A DNA stretch of 64,000 bases from Bradyrhizobium quebecense (GCF_013373795.3 NZ_CP088022.1:2480001-2544000), one strand, 5' to 3'; positions 18,590 through 26,808 are shown, numbered from the stretch's first letter. Made by a program: numbers and translations. Notes: generated by a model from the letters alone, not told the origin.

Positions 18590-18805
18590 GTGAAGCTGGT
18601 CAGCAACATCAACGCATATCGCCGCCGGCATGGTCGGCGCATCGCGATTGAACAGGCCGTGTTCTGGAGCGCCGTGGGCGGCCTCCTGCTGATCTGGCCG
18701 CACCTTTCCGACGCCCTTCCGTCCGGAACCTACATCGTCGGCGGCGTCCTGCTGTCGGTCGCAAACGGCGTTGCGGTTTACCTCAAGCGCCCGGGGGCTC
18801 AGTGA
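18590..18805 (+). CDS. Small membrane protein, likely holin (DUF7940-like)
   Basis: This 71-residue protein starts at GTG 18590 behind GGAAAGGGGTGCCAT. It has a basic N-terminus (NAYRRRHGRR) and two hydrophobic helices. It lies directly before the endolysin gene and overlaps it, the classical holin position. It would form inner-membrane lesions or collapse the membrane potential to trigger lysis. Confidence 0.6.
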   Translation: MKLVSNINAYRRRHGRRIAIEQAVFWSAVGGLLLIWPHLSDALPSGTYIVGGVLLSVANGVAVYLKRPGAQ

Positions 18806-19308
18806 TGGCCGTTACGCGAAAGCATGTCGGACTGTCAGCCGCCGGCGCCGTGCTCGCCGGCGTGCTGGTGTCGCATTGGGAGGGCATGAACCTGACGGCG
18901 GTTCACCTGCCGTTCGATCCGCCCGGCGTCGTCACGGTCTGCGGCGGTATCACGAACTACGATTGGCCTTGGCTCAAGGTGGGCATGAAGTTCACCAAGG
19001 AGCAATGCCAGGAAGAGCTTTCGCACGTCGCGGAGCGCTACGCCGACAAGGTGGTGGTTTGCGTCCCGTCGCTGCCGACCATGCCGCCGCACCGTCAGGC
19101 GGCTATCGCCTCGTTTGCCGTCAATCTCGGGCCGGGCAAGATCTGCGGGACGTCGATCGCGCGCGATTTGAACGCCGGCCGGGTGAAAGAGGCCTGCGAC
19201 GCAATGGTGAAGTACGTCACCGCAAACGGCAAATTCCTGCAGGGCCTCTACAACCGCCGCACCGATGCGATGTGGGGTGAGCGGCCCTGGTGTCTTCGGG
19301 AGGATTGA
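18805..19308 (+). CDS. Endolysin, GH24 lysozyme with SAR-type N-terminus
   Basis: This 167-residue muramidase of the P22/phage-21 type has its catalytic triad region readable as Glu26 (SHWEGM), Asp38 (PFDPPG) and Thr44 (VVTVCGG), with the usual Asp-to-Thr spacing. The N-terminus (residues 7-23, Gly/Ala-rich, weakly hydrophobic) looks like a signal-anchor-release segment, so export would not need a large-pore holin. GTG at 18802 is also in frame. The lysis genes overlap each other and are surely one unit. Confidence 0.85.
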   Translation: MAVTRKHVGLSAAGAVLAGVLVSHWEGMNLTAVHLPFDPPGVVTVCGGITNYDWPWLKVGMKFTKEQCQEELSHVAERYADKVVVCVPSLPTMPPHRQAAIASFAVNLGPGKICGTSIARDLNAGRVKEACDAMVKYVTANGKFLQGLYNRRTDAMWGERPWCLRED

Positions 19309-19311
19309 GCC

Positions 19312-19794
19312 TTGTTCGGCGATCTCTTCTGGGATGTTGCAACGTCATATTTCGCGCTCGGGCTCGACGGGCTCGTTTTCATCGTGGCTTTCGTCATCGG
19401 GCATTTCCCGCTGCTGCGGTATTCCGCGCAGCTCGCGCCCTACGTCGCGGTTGCCCGGCTGGTGTCCGTCCTGGTCGCTGCGCTCCTGTTTTTCATGATC
19501 GGCTTTCGCGTCTCCGATGAGCGCGAAGAGGCGAAAAGCCTGCGGGCAACGATCGCAGCGCAGCAGGCCGACTTGGAAAATTCACGGAAATCACGCGCTG
19601 ATGAGGCTGCGCGCGCGGATGCAATCGCCGAAGGGGCACGGGCACAATATGAGGCGGACGTTGATTATATCGGACAGCTTGAGGCTGACGACCGTTGCAA
19701 GTTTGATCCTTTTGGCAGGGTGCGCGACGGCGCCGCGCGAGGATCTACCGCCGCCTCCGGAAGTGCGGCGCGATCTGCCGCCGGCACCCGATAA
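19312..19794 (+). CDS. Inner-membrane spanin (Rz-like)
   Basis: The start is TTG at 19312, chosen because GGGAGG stands 9 bases upstream. The 160-residue product has two hydrophobic helices (about residues 15-65) and then a charged coiled coil (DEREEAKSLRATIAAQQADLE). This is the layout of an i-spanin that spans the periplasm after endolysin action, although two helices instead of one is unusual. The o-spanin gene is nested in its 3' part. Confidence 0.65.
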   Translation: MFGDLFWDVATSYFALGLDGLVFIVAFVIGHFPLLRYSAQLAPYVAVARLVSVLVAALLFFMIGFRVSDEREEAKSLRATIAAQQADLENSRKSRADEAARADAIAEGARAQYEADVDYIGQLEADDRCKFDPFGRVRDGAARGSTAASGSAARSAAGTR

Positions 19795-19990
19795 GCTCAC
19801 GAAAGCGCCGCCGGTGCCGTACCTCGATACGCAGTGCCGTTTCCCCTGGCGCGGCGTCGCGGGCTGCAAGGACAAGGACGCGCGGGCGATGCTCGAGCTA
19901 ACGACTTCGTACGCGATCGAGCTGCAAGCGCGGCTCGGCGCGGTGCCCGCCTGGTATGACGGCGTTCGCCGCAGCTACGGGGCTCGGTGA
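19649..19990 (+). CDS. Outer-membrane lipoprotein spanin (Rz1-like), nested in Rz
   Basis: The ATG at 19649 gives 113 residues. A signal sequence ends in the lipobox LLAGC (Cys25), followed by a Pro-rich stretch (EDLPPPPEVRRDLPPAP), a combination diagnostic of Rz1-type o-spanins. The gene overlaps the i-spanin gene by 146 bases in another frame. Partner subunits would fuse the inner and outer membranes at lysis. At 113 residues it is longer than many Rz1 proteins, with an extra C-terminal domain (YLDTQCRFPWRG). Confidence 0.75.
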   Translation: MRRTLIISDSLRLTTVASLILLAGCATAPREDLPPPPEVRRDLPPAPDKLTKAPPVPYLDTQCRFPWRGVAGCKDKDARAMLELTTSYAIELQARLGAVPAWYDGVRRSYGAR

Positions 19991-20277
19991 TGCCGCCAAC
20001 GACGCACACCGATCTTGAGAAGATTGCGAAGATGGCCGCGAAAGAGGCCGTTTCAGAAACGTTTCTAACGCTCGGGCTCGATACGAAAGACCCGATCTCC
20101 GTTCAAAACCAGTTCGCGACGCTCCGTAACATCCACTACGGGATGCGCCACGTTCGGAACGTGATCATTGCTGGCGTGCTCGGCGCGGCCGTGAGCGGCG
20201 GCGTATGGGTGTTCTGGACCGGCTTCAAGGCGAGCGCCGCGGCGCCGTCAACGATTTCCGCGCCGGGCGGTCATTGA
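19990..20277 (+). CDS. Small phage membrane protein at the end of the lysis cassette
   Basis: The ATG at 19990 overlaps the spanin stop; GTG at 19987 is an alternative. The 95-residue product has an amphipathic N-terminal helix (KIAKMAAKEAVSETFLTLG) and one membrane helix (NVIIAGVLGAAVSGGVWVFW). Such proteins near lysis genes are often holin or antiholin components, but the exact role is unknown. Confidence 0.6.
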   Translation: MPPTTHTDLEKIAKMAAKEAVSETFLTLGLDTKDPISVQNQFATLRNIHYGMRHVRNVIIAGVLGAAVSGGVWVFWTGFKASAAAPSTISAPGGH

Positions 20278-20343
20278 AGCAGCACCCAACGAGGGCGCCA
20301 GCGGCCAGGAGAAACATCGCGCTTAGGATGAATTGCGGCCGCC

Positions 20344-20493
20344 TTATTCCTTGACCTCGTAGCGGAAGGCGACGCCTTCGGGATCATGCTCGGCGAGCCA
20401 ATTGTTCGCCGCTTCCTCACTGGCGAAGATCTCGAGGTGGTCGACGTCGCCGACCTGGGCGCTTGTGTTCACATAGACCCAAACCGCCTTCAT
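20344..20493 (-). CDS. 49-residue rhizobial small protein
   Basis: A short gene on the reverse strand begins MKAVWVYVNTSAQVGDVDHL and ends FRYEVKE. I recognise the pattern (acidic, with FASEEAANNWLAEHDPEGVAF) as a small protein found often in Bradyrhizobium genomes and their prophages. Its ATG overlaps the stop of the upstream gene (ATGA), so the two form an operon that runs against the phage late genes. Confidence 0.7.
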   Translation of the reverse strand: MKAVWVYVNTSAQVGDVDHLEIFASEEAANNWLAEHDPEGVAFRYEVKE

Positions 20494-20705
20494 GGCTCAC
20501 CTCGCATGAGTTCGAACAGCTCTTTGACCTCGCTCACCCTGAGTTTCGAACCGGCCGGTATGTGCTCAAGCAGCATGTGCCGGGCTTCGGCCGCGATCTC
20601 ATCGCGGCGGTTGGCGTCCTGCTCGGCATGGTAGGCCTGGAGATGGGCGGCGAACCGGCGCGCGACCTTCGGCGGGATCTCGATCGGCGTTCGCTTCATC
20701 GGCAT
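20490..20705 (-). CDS. Small helical rhizobial protein
   Basis: The start could be ATG 20705 (MPMKRT) or ATG 20699 (MKRTPIEIPP); the second matches the way related small proteins begin. The product is about 70 residues, all helical, with EIPPKVARRFAAHLQAYHAE and a C-terminal SEVKELFELMRGEP. It is coupled to the downstream 49-residue gene. Function is unknown. It is common in rhizobial prophage and accessory regions. Confidence 0.65.
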   Translation of the reverse strand: MPMKRTPIEIPPKVARRFAAHLQAYHAEQDANRRDEIAAEARHMLLEHIPAGSKLRVSEVKELFELMRGEP

Positions 20706-20924
20706 GGCCAAAAATGGGGACCGGTCCAAGGATTGCCAATCGGCCCAGTAATACCACAGACGTGGCAGGATGAGGCCGAATTTCAGCTAGGTACCGGATC
20801 GGGTGAGGCGTCCGTGGCTGATTGAGTTGTCTAGTTGTGCATTAACGCCGAGATCCTCCGCCGTAAGGGCGGCAAGTTTCCAAGGTGTGTCACTATTCCG
20901 CGTTGATTCGCTGGAGGTGACGAC

Positions 20925-21536
20925 GTGGTGGCGAGCCTGGAAGCCGTATACGTTGCGATATTTTTCCTCGTTCCCGGCTATATTTTTTTGACGTTCCGCA
21001 ATCAGTTCGTCGCAGGCCAAGACCGTCTCGGGACAGAGCAGATCTTGGCTTTCATAACGTTTAGCGCTCTGAATCTTGCGATCTTCGGTTGGATAATCTT
21101 CACGGTCCCACAAACCGCATCGGGCTGGATTCGAGTTCTAGTTTGGGCCGTTGTTCTGCTCGTCGGACCGGCAATCCTGGGATTTGTTAGCGGCATATGG
21201 ACTCAAAAGGAGCTTGGAGAGTACCTCTACACCTCCCTCGGCCTAAGTTTGGTGCACCCGACTGCTCGATCGTGGGATTGGATATTTCATCGCGTGCGTC
21301 CATGTTTCGTCCTGGTGACGCTTAAAGATGGAAGTCAATGCGCGGGCTATTGGGGCGTGAGCGCCACCGGTACTCAGTCTTTTGCCTCATCCGATCCCAA
21401 GGAACGCGATCTGTACATATCGCAAATATTCGAAATCCCGGACGAAGGACCATGGCGTCCGACACAAAGAAGCATATTTATAGCCGCAGGCGAGATCCGG
21501 TCCATTGAGTTCATCCAAGAGGAGACAAGCGAGTGA
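20925..21536 (+). CDS. DUF6338-like membrane protein (phage cargo)
   Basis: The start is GTG 20925 behind CTGGAGGTGACGAC. The 203-residue protein has three or four N-terminal hydrophobic helices (about residues 5-90) and a cytosolic beta-rich domain with VLVTLKDGSQCAGYWG and a GEIRSIEFI ending, the layout I associate with DUF6338. The DNA is visibly richer in A/T than the flanking phage genes. It overlaps the next small gene by four bases. Its place at the end of the lysis region, with its own promoter-like gap of 220 bases, marks it as a moron; a role in exclusion or signalling is speculation. Confidence 0.6.
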   Translation: MVASLEAVYVAIFFLVPGYIFLTFRNQFVAGQDRLGTEQILAFITFSALNLAIFGWIIFTVPQTASGWIRVLVWAVVLLVGPAILGFVSGIWTQKELGEYLYTSLGLSLVHPTARSWDWIFHRVRPCFVLVTLKDGSQCAGYWGVSATGTQSFASSDPKERDLYISQIFEIPDEGPWRPTQRSIFIAAGEIRSIEFIQEETSE

Positions 21537-21742
21537 GCGAGCCCCCTAAAGTAACCAAGACCTTTGCGATGGATGGGTATAAGCCCGCAACCGGAAATTC
21601 GTCATCGGCTCCGCAGGTTCTCTCAAAGGGCTACCCGGTGAAGGTCGTTCAAAATGGCCATGTAGCTCCGACTCAGTCGGCGCCGAGCAATCCGCCCAGT
21701 GGTGGTTCAAGTGTGAAGCCGCCCGTCCCACCTAAGAAATAG
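21533..21742 (+). CDS. Pro/Gly-rich small partner of the DUF6338-like protein
   Basis: The start is GTG 21533, inside the last codons of the membrane-protein gene (GTGA overlap). The 69-residue protein is disordered: MSEPPKVTKTFAMDGYKPAT, then SKGYPVKVVQNGHVAP and a Pro-rich tail. The tight coupling indicates joint function with the upstream protein. No domain is recognised. Confidence 0.6.
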   Translation: MSEPPKVTKTFAMDGYKPATGNSSSAPQVLSKGYPVKVVQNGHVAPTQSAPSNPPSGGSSVKPPVPPKK

Positions 21743-21766
21743 CCGACCTAAATCGCATTCAAATGA

Positions 21767-21789
21767 CAGGATTGCTGCCGTCAATCCTG
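21767..21789. terminator. Stem-loop at a convergent gene junction
   Basis: CAGGATTG and CAATCCTG pair over 8 bases with a 7-base loop. It sits between the rightward cargo operon and the leftward gene ending at 21781. There is no strong T run, so it is a weak or Rho-assisted terminator at best. Confidence 0.4.
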
Positions 21790-22125
21790 CCAGTGCGTCG
21801 GGCGGTTCCAAGGGCGGTTCTCGCCGCGCTCCTGCCATTCGCGGGCCTCTCGTATATCGCCCTCGGTGAGGGTGGGGCGGATCGCGCCCCAAACGAGCTT
21901 CACCATTTGCTTGCATTCTTCGACGTCGCGGCAAAGGCCGCGGTGCGATGGGTGTTGCGGTTTGCCCGGGAAGGAGACGCCCCACGCCACGGCCTGGCGC
22001 CCGGCTGGCAAGCCGATCTGCCTATGGATGCGGCCTATGCGGATGCCGTCCCAAATCACCACGTAGTCGTCCGGCGCGGTCTCGCCGCCGATAACGGTTT
22101 TGCGCAAAAGTAGCTGGTCGGTCAT
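21781..22125 (-). CDS. Small soluble rhizobial protein of unknown function
   Basis: This 114-residue protein begins MTDQLLLRKTVIGGETAPDD and contains DYVVIWDGIRIGRIHRQ and a basic, Trp-rich C-terminus (EREWQERGENRP-like region). I recognise the pattern from many Bradyrhizobium genomes, where it is scattered in accessory regions; no function is known. It is transcribed toward the phage cargo operon and is the last gene before the quiet stretch that precedes the host genes. Confidence 0.65.
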   Translation of the reverse strand: MTDQLLLRKTVIGGETAPDDYVVIWDGIRIGRIHRQIGLPAGRQAVAWGVSFPGKPQHPSHRGLCRDVEECKQMVKLVWGAIRPTLTEGDIREAREWQERGENRPWNRPTHWQD

Positions 22126-23011
22126 CTTGCGAATGTAAGCCGCCGCGAAACGCAGTCACGGCTTCGTGTTAAGCGTATTTCCAATACGTCGGTTACGAGT
22201 TTTTTGCTTGCGCTTAAGGCAGGACAGCCACACCCTTGCACCACTGTTCGGCTGCGAGTTCGCCGAATCAGTGTTCCCAGCGAAAAGCCGCCCCCGGTTG
22301 GACGAGGACGGCTTTAACTACGCTGGGTGGCTCCCCGCGCCGTCGCTCTTGGTCTTCGGACCTTGAGCGGCGGTTGCGCGCAGTCACGGTATGCTTAGCA
22401 CCGCGATTGTCAATTAACGCGCGCGTGTCCTGGTCACAATGGCGCTCGTTTACGGTGGGTAAGTCTACGGTAAGCCTATCGGTCATTTTTCCGCATTTGT
22501 TCACGTTCGTTCACATCTGTTCTTTGAACAAAATCGAAATACATCAATGGTTTAGGGCGGTCGGCGGAAAATACTGATTTGTCCCTGAGATGCCAGTCTT
22601 TTGCGGCCGAATTCGGCAGTTTGCCAACCGCCGGCAACAGCCTTCGGGGCGCCGCTGATGAGGGTCCTTGCCGGGGATTTTTCGGGCCTTCTCGTTATAT
22701 TCGGCGAGGCTTGCGGGAACCGAGAATGTGCCCGTCTTCAGGTCGTAGAGGCAGCAACCAGCCGACCGTGGCCACATCCCGCTTCCGCGGAATTGACGAT
22801 CGGACGCGTGAGCCGGCGTCAGGTTCAGCCGTGGCAACGCATGGACAATGCCGGCATCTTTCGACAAGAAGGGATTCGCTTCGCCGCGTTCCGCTGCGAT
22901 CAAGGTCGTGTCGACCATGTATTTGTATGGAATCAAGGATTTGCGCCCGGCTCTTAAATCAGGGCGGTGGCTTGTTGATGTTGAATCCGTAACCGTTGGA
23001 TCGGCCGGCCG
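22126..23011. other. Long stretch without a confident gene; probable prophage/host junction
   Basis: The base composition falls toward A/T around 22480-22560, where TGTTCAC/GTTCAC-type motifs recur. A stem-loop lies at 22284-22315. On the reverse strand a frame from ATG 22918 down to 22544 could encode about 125 residues, including LYDLKTGTFSVPASLAEYN, which looks faintly protein-like. I do not recognise it; it may be the remnant of a gene disrupted by prophage integration. No tRNA or clear attachment core is visible. Confidence 0.4.
22284..22315. terminator. Terminator-like stem-loop at the prophage end
   Basis: AAAGCCG and CGGCTTT form the outer stem, extended by two G-C pairs after one mismatch, around a loop of about 12 bases. 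A and T tracts on the two sides would suit a bidirectional terminator. Confidence 0.45.
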
Positions 23012-24064
23012 ATGACAGGCCATGACCAGCCGTCGCCCTGGTGGACGCCGTCACGCTACGCTGATCGCAGGCCATTCCTGCAGGCGCGGACCGCGATCAC
23101 GCGGGCGCTCCGGGCGTGGTTCGAGGAGCAGGGCTTTGCCGAGGTCGAGACCGCCATCCTGCAGATCTCGCCTGGCAACGAGACGCATCTGCACGCCCCC
23201 CGTACCGAACTCAGGCAAGCCGATGGCTCAGCTGCGCCACGCTATCTGCGCACCTCGCCCGAGTTCGCCTGCAAGAAGCTGCTCGCGGCCGGCGAGCCCA
23301 GGATCTATGAGTTCGCGCGGGTGTTCCGCGATCGCGAGCGCGGCGACCTCCATCTGCCCGAATTCACCATGCTGGAATGGTACCGCGCCAATGCCGGATA
23401 CGACGCCATCATGGCAGACACGATCGTCGTCATCGCCCATGCCGCGCAGGCGACCGGGATCGGGCGGTTTTCCTTCCGCGGCAGGATCGCCGATCCCTCG
23501 GCCGAGCCGGAGCTGCTGACGGTTGCCGCAGGTTTCGAGCGCTTCGCCGGCATCGACCTGCTGGCGACGATTTCGGGCGGCGAGGGCAATCGCGAGGCGC
23601 TGGCGTTAGCCGCGCGCGAGCGGGTGCGGATCGCCGACGACGACACCTGGTCGGACATTCTCAGCAAGGTGCTGGTCGAACATGTCGAGCCCAATCTCGG
23701 ACAGGGCCGCCTGACGGTGCTGTTCGAGTACCCGTCGCCGGAGGCCGCGCTGGCACGCACCAAAGCAGGCGAGCCTCGTGTCGCCGAGCGCTTCGAGGTC
23801 TATGCCTGCGGGGTCGAGCTCGCCAACGGCTTTGGCGAGTTGACCGACGCAGCCGAGCAGCGCCATCGTTTCAACGCAGCCATGGACGAGAAGGCCCGCC
23901 GTTACGGCGAGCGCTATCCGCTCGACGACGATTTCCTTGCCGCCGTCGGCCAGATGCCCGAGGCGAGCGGCGTCGCGCTCGGCTTCGATCGGCTGGTGAT
24001 GCTGGCGAGCGGCGCGCCACGAATTGACCAGGTGGTCTGGACGCCGCCTGCAGGAGAGCCATGA
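23012..24064 (+). CDS. epmA: EF-P lysine aminoacylase (EpmA/GenX/PoxA)
   Basis: This 350-residue class-II lysyl-tRNA-synthetase paralogue attaches beta-lysine to elongation factor P, which helps ribosomes through proline runs. Visible class-II features are motif-2 sequence ARVFRDRERGDLHLPEFTML, the catalytic-core LRTSPEFACKKLL, ERFEVYACGVELANGFGEL and motif-3 GVALGFDRLVML. It lacks the tRNA anticodon-binding domain of LysRS, as expected. The ATG at 23012 gives a normal N-terminus (PWWTPSRYADRRPFLQAR). It overlaps epmB by four bases, so both are made together. Confidence 0.93.
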   Translation: MTGHDQPSPWWTPSRYADRRPFLQARTAITRALRAWFEEQGFAEVETAILQISPGNETHLHAPRTELRQADGSAAPRYLRTSPEFACKKLLAAGEPRIYEFARVFRDRERGDLHLPEFTMLEWYRANAGYDAIMADTIVVIAHAAQATGIGRFSFRGRIADPSAEPELLTVAAGFERFAGIDLLATISGGEGNREALALAARERVRIADDDTWSDILSKVLVEHVEPNLGQGRLTVLFEYPSPEAALARTKAGEPRVAERFEVYACGVELANGFGELTDAAEQRHRFNAAMDEKARRYGERYPLDDDFLAAVGQMPEASGVALGFDRLVMLASGAPRIDQVVWTPPAGEP

Positions 24065-25152
24065 ACAGGATCGATCCGAAACTGGCGGCAACGCTGCGCC
24101 AGCCGCGCGAGCTGGCCGATGCCGGCCTCGTGCCGGTCGCAGCCCTTGCCGAGCTCGAACAGGTGGCTGCGCGCTACGCGGTAGCGGTGACGCCGGAGCT
24201 CACGGCGCTCATTGATCCGGCCGACGCTAACGACCCGATCGCGCGGCAGTTCATCCCGAGCGCCGACGAGCTCGTCGAGCAGCCGGGCGAGAGCGCCGAT
24301 CCGATCGGCGACGATGCGCATTCGCCGGTCGCCGGCATCGTGCATCGCTATCCGGACCGGGTGTTGTTCAAGCTCGTCCATGTCTGCGCGGTCTATTGCC
24401 GGTTCTGTTTCCGGCGCGAAATGGTCGGGCCGGGCAAGGCCTCGGCCGTGTCCGACGATGCCTACCGCGGGGCACTGGAGTACATCCGTACCCATCAAGA
24501 AGTCTGGGAAGTCATCCTGACCGGCGGCGATCCCTTGATGCTGTCGTCGCGCAGGCTGTCCGAGATCATGGCCGATCTCGCTGGCATCGATCATGTGAAG
24601 ATCGTCCGCCTTCACAGCCGCGTTCCCATCGCCGATCCCGAACGGATCAATTCCGACATGGTCGCGGCGCTGCGGGTCGACGGGGCGACGACCTGGATCG
24701 CAATCCACGCCAACCATCCGCGCGAGCTGGGCGCCAATGCCCGCGCCGCGTGCGCGCGCCTTGCCGACGCCGGCATCCCATTGGTCAGCCAGTCCGTCCT
24801 GCTGCGCGGCGTCAATGACGATGCCGCGACGCTCGCGGCGCTGATGCGCGCCTTCGTCGAGTGCCGGATCAAGCCCTATTATCTGCACCACGGCGACCTT
24901 GCACCCGGCACCGCGCATTTGCGCACCACGATCGAAGCCGGGCAGGAATTGATGCGGGCGTTGCGCGGGCGCGTCTCCGGACTGTGCCAGCCTGATTATG
25001 TGCTCGACATCCCCGGGGGCTACGGCAAGGCGCCGATCGGCCCGACCTATTTGTCGCAGCCGGCTTCCCGCGAAGGGGAGGATTCGGTGGAGCGGCGGTA
25101 CCGTATCGTCGATTATTGCGGTGACGTTCATCTTTACCCGCCGCAGCCGTGA
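24061..25152 (+). CDS. epmB: EF-P lysine 2,3-aminomutase (EpmB-like radical SAM enzyme)
   Basis: This 363-residue radical-SAM, PLP-dependent enzyme converts L-lysine to beta-lysine, the substrate of EpmA. The iron-sulfur cluster motif is clear: Cys109, Cys113 and Cys116 in CAVYCRFCFRR. Other family segments are EVILTGGDPLMLS and VSQSVLLRGVND, with KPYYLHHGDLAPGTAHLR (about residue 275) at the PLP site region. The ATG overlaps the epmA stop (ATGA). The efp gene itself is not adjacent here. Confidence 0.92.
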   Translation: MNRIDPKLAATLRQPRELADAGLVPVAALAELEQVAARYAVAVTPELTALIDPADANDPIARQFIPSADELVEQPGESADPIGDDAHSPVAGIVHRYPDRVLFKLVHVCAVYCRFCFRREMVGPGKASAVSDDAYRGALEYIRTHQEVWEVILTGGDPLMLSSRRLSEIMADLAGIDHVKIVRLHSRVPIADPERINSDMVAALRVDGATTWIAIHANHPRELGANARAACARLADAGIPLVSQSVLLRGVNDDAATLAALMRAFVECRIKPYYLHHGDLAPGTAHLRTTIEAGQELMRALRGRVSGLCQPDYVLDIPGGYGKAPIGPTYLSQPASREGEDSVERRYRIVDYCGDVHLYPPQP

Positions 25153-25232
25153 GCCTGCGATGAGCGCCGCGGGGGGACGGACGGCAGGAGCCGCCCGAGG
25201 ACGAGGGCAGCCGCGGCGTCGAAAATGCTGTG

Positions 25233-25373
25233 ATGTTCGGCTTCTTTGTGGTGCTGGTCGCCGCGGGAATCTGGCTCCTTGGCACGATGGCCGATATACG
25301 GAAGGTTCAGGATTGCGCAGCGCAGGGGCGACGCAATTGTGCTACCGTCGAGGTGCCGAAACGGGCGCAATAG
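25233..25373 (+). CDS. 46-residue membrane microprotein
   Basis: The ATG at 25233 (an in-frame GTG lies one codon before) encodes a hydrophobic N-terminal helix (MFGFFVVLVAAGIWLLGTMA) and a short Cys-containing tail (DCAAQGRRNCATVEV). The two Cys could form a periplasmic disulfide. The downstream signal-peptide gene begins 22 bases later. It is probably a real gene because both the coding pattern and the Cys pair look selected; function is unknown. Confidence 0.6.
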   Translation: MFGFFVVLVAAGIWLLGTMADIRKVQDCAAQGRRNCATVEVPKRAQ

Positions 25374-25395
25374 GGTTGAGAAGCGGAGACGCGAG

Positions 25396-25656
25396 ATGCG
25401 GAAGACTGTTTTGTTGATGGCTCTGATGATGGTTGGAGCGCCCCAGGTTGGAACGTCCCAGGCATGGGCGCAGCAACAGGGCGGATCGTCCTCCATGCAG
25501 AAGAACGCGCCGCTGCCGGAGGCGCCGGTCGGACATCGTCAGCCACGCCGCGGCGACGTTCCCAATGAAAAGAATATCAGCGATCCGAACAACACCGCGA
25601 ACAAGGAAGACGCTGCGCTCGACAAGAAGATCAAGAGCATCTGCCGCGGCTGTTAG
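25396..25656 (+). CDS. Small exported protein
   Basis: The ATG at 25396 gives 86 residues; the frame is open upstream but that part overlaps the previous small gene. A signal peptide (RKTVLLMALMMVGAPQV) ends near SQAWAQ, the likely signal-peptidase site. The mature part is hydrophilic (NEKNISDPNNTANKEDAALD) and ends CRGC. It is periplasmic, with unknown function. Confidence 0.7.
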   Translation: MRKTVLLMALMMVGAPQVGTSQAWAQQQGGSSSMQKNAPLPEAPVGHRQPRRGDVPNEKNISDPNNTANKEDAALDKKIKSICRGC

Positions 25657-25722
25657 GCCACGGAAGAGACCGGCGGAGCGCGATATCCGCCCCGCCGGCA
25701 ACGCTCAATCCGTTCGACCGTC

Positions 25723-26808
25723 TCAGGCCGAACGCTCCTGCAGGCCGTCACGCCGCACGCTGCGCCTGGCGTCGACGGCATCGGCCAACTGCTTCAGCAC
25801 GTCAGCCGTCGTCGCGAGATCGATGCAGCCGTCCGTGATGCTCTGGCCGTAGGTCAGCGGCTTGCCCGGCACGACGTCCTGGCGTCCCGCGACAAGGTTG
25901 CTCTCGATCATCACGCCGATGATGCGCTGGTCGCCGCTTGCGACCTGCTGTGCGATGTCGGCGGCAACCAGCGGCTGGTTCTCCGGCTTCTTGCTGCTGT
26001 TCGCGTGGCTGGTGTCGATCATCAGCCGTGGCGCGACGCCGGCGTGGCCGAGCTCGGCCGCGGCAGCATCGACGCTTGCTGCATCGTAGTTCGGCACCCG
26101 GCCGCCGCGCAGGATGACGTGGCAGTCCTCGTTGCCGCTGGTCGCGGCGATCGCCGAACGGCCGCCTTTGGTGACCGCCATGAAATGGTGCGGGTGCGAC
26201 GCCGATTTCACCGCGTCCGCCGCGATCCGCACGCCACCGTCGGTGCTGTTCTTGAAGCCGACCGGGCACGACAGGCCGGACGCCAGCTCGCGATGGATCT
26301 GGCTCTCGGTGGTGCGTGCGCCGATCGCGGCCCAGGAGACCAGATCGGCGATGTATTGCGGCGTCGTCATGTCGAGGAATTCGGTGCCGGCCGGCAGGCC
26401 GAGATTGTTCACGGCCGACAGCACGTTGCGTGCAAGGCGCAGGCCCTTGTTGATGTCGAAGCTGCCGTCGAGATCGGGATCGTTGATCAGGCCCTTCCAG
26501 CCGACGGTGGTGCGCGGCTTCTCGAAATAGACCCGCATCACGATCTCGAGGCGGTCGGCGAGCTGTTCGCGCAGGCTGGCGAGACGCTCGGCGTAGTCAA
26601 CGGCCGCCGCGGGATCGTGGATGGAGCAGGGGCCGACGACGACCAGCAGGCGGTCATCGGTGCCGTTGAGGATCGCGTGGATGGCGTTGCGGGCGCCCAT
26701 CACGACGCGGGTCGCCGTCAGGGTGCGCGGGACCTCCCGCATCACCTCTTCGGGCGTACTGAGCTCTTTCAGTTCCTTGATGCGAAGGTCGTCTGTCGTA
26801 CTCAACAC
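25723..26808 (-). CDS. aroG: 3-deoxy-7-phosphoheptulonate (DAHP) synthase, class I
   Basis: This enzyme joins phosphoenolpyruvate and erythrose 4-phosphate in the first step of the shikimate pathway. The start is GTG 26808, chosen because AAAGGAG stands 7 bases upstream and the 361-residue length then fits AroG/AroF/AroH (about 350). Class-I features include VVVGPCSIHDP, KPRTTVGWKGLINDPDLDGS, KNSTDGG, VILRGGRVPNYDA and RLMIDTSHANSSKKPENQP. The gene is preceded by a leader peptide and attenuator, so aromatic amino acids should control it. E. coli paralogues differ in which amino acid inhibits them; the effector here cannot be read. Confidence 0.93.
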   Translation of the reverse strand: MLSTTDDLRIKELKELSTPEEVMREVPRTLTATRVVMGARNAIHAILNGTDDRLLVVVGPCSIHDPAAAVDYAERLASLREQLADRLEIVMRVYFEKPRTTVGWKGLINDPDLDGSFDINKGLRLARNVLSAVNNLGLPAGTEFLDMTTPQYIADLVSWAAIGARTTESQIHRELASGLSCPVGFKNSTDGGVRIAADAVKSASHPHHFMAVTKGGRSAIAATSGNEDCHVILRGGRVPNYDAASVDAAAAELGHAGVAPRLMIDTSHANSSKKPENQPLVAADIAQQVASGDQRIIGVMIESNLVAGRQDVVPGKPLTYGQSITDGCIDLATTADVLKQLADAVDARRSVRRDGLQERSA

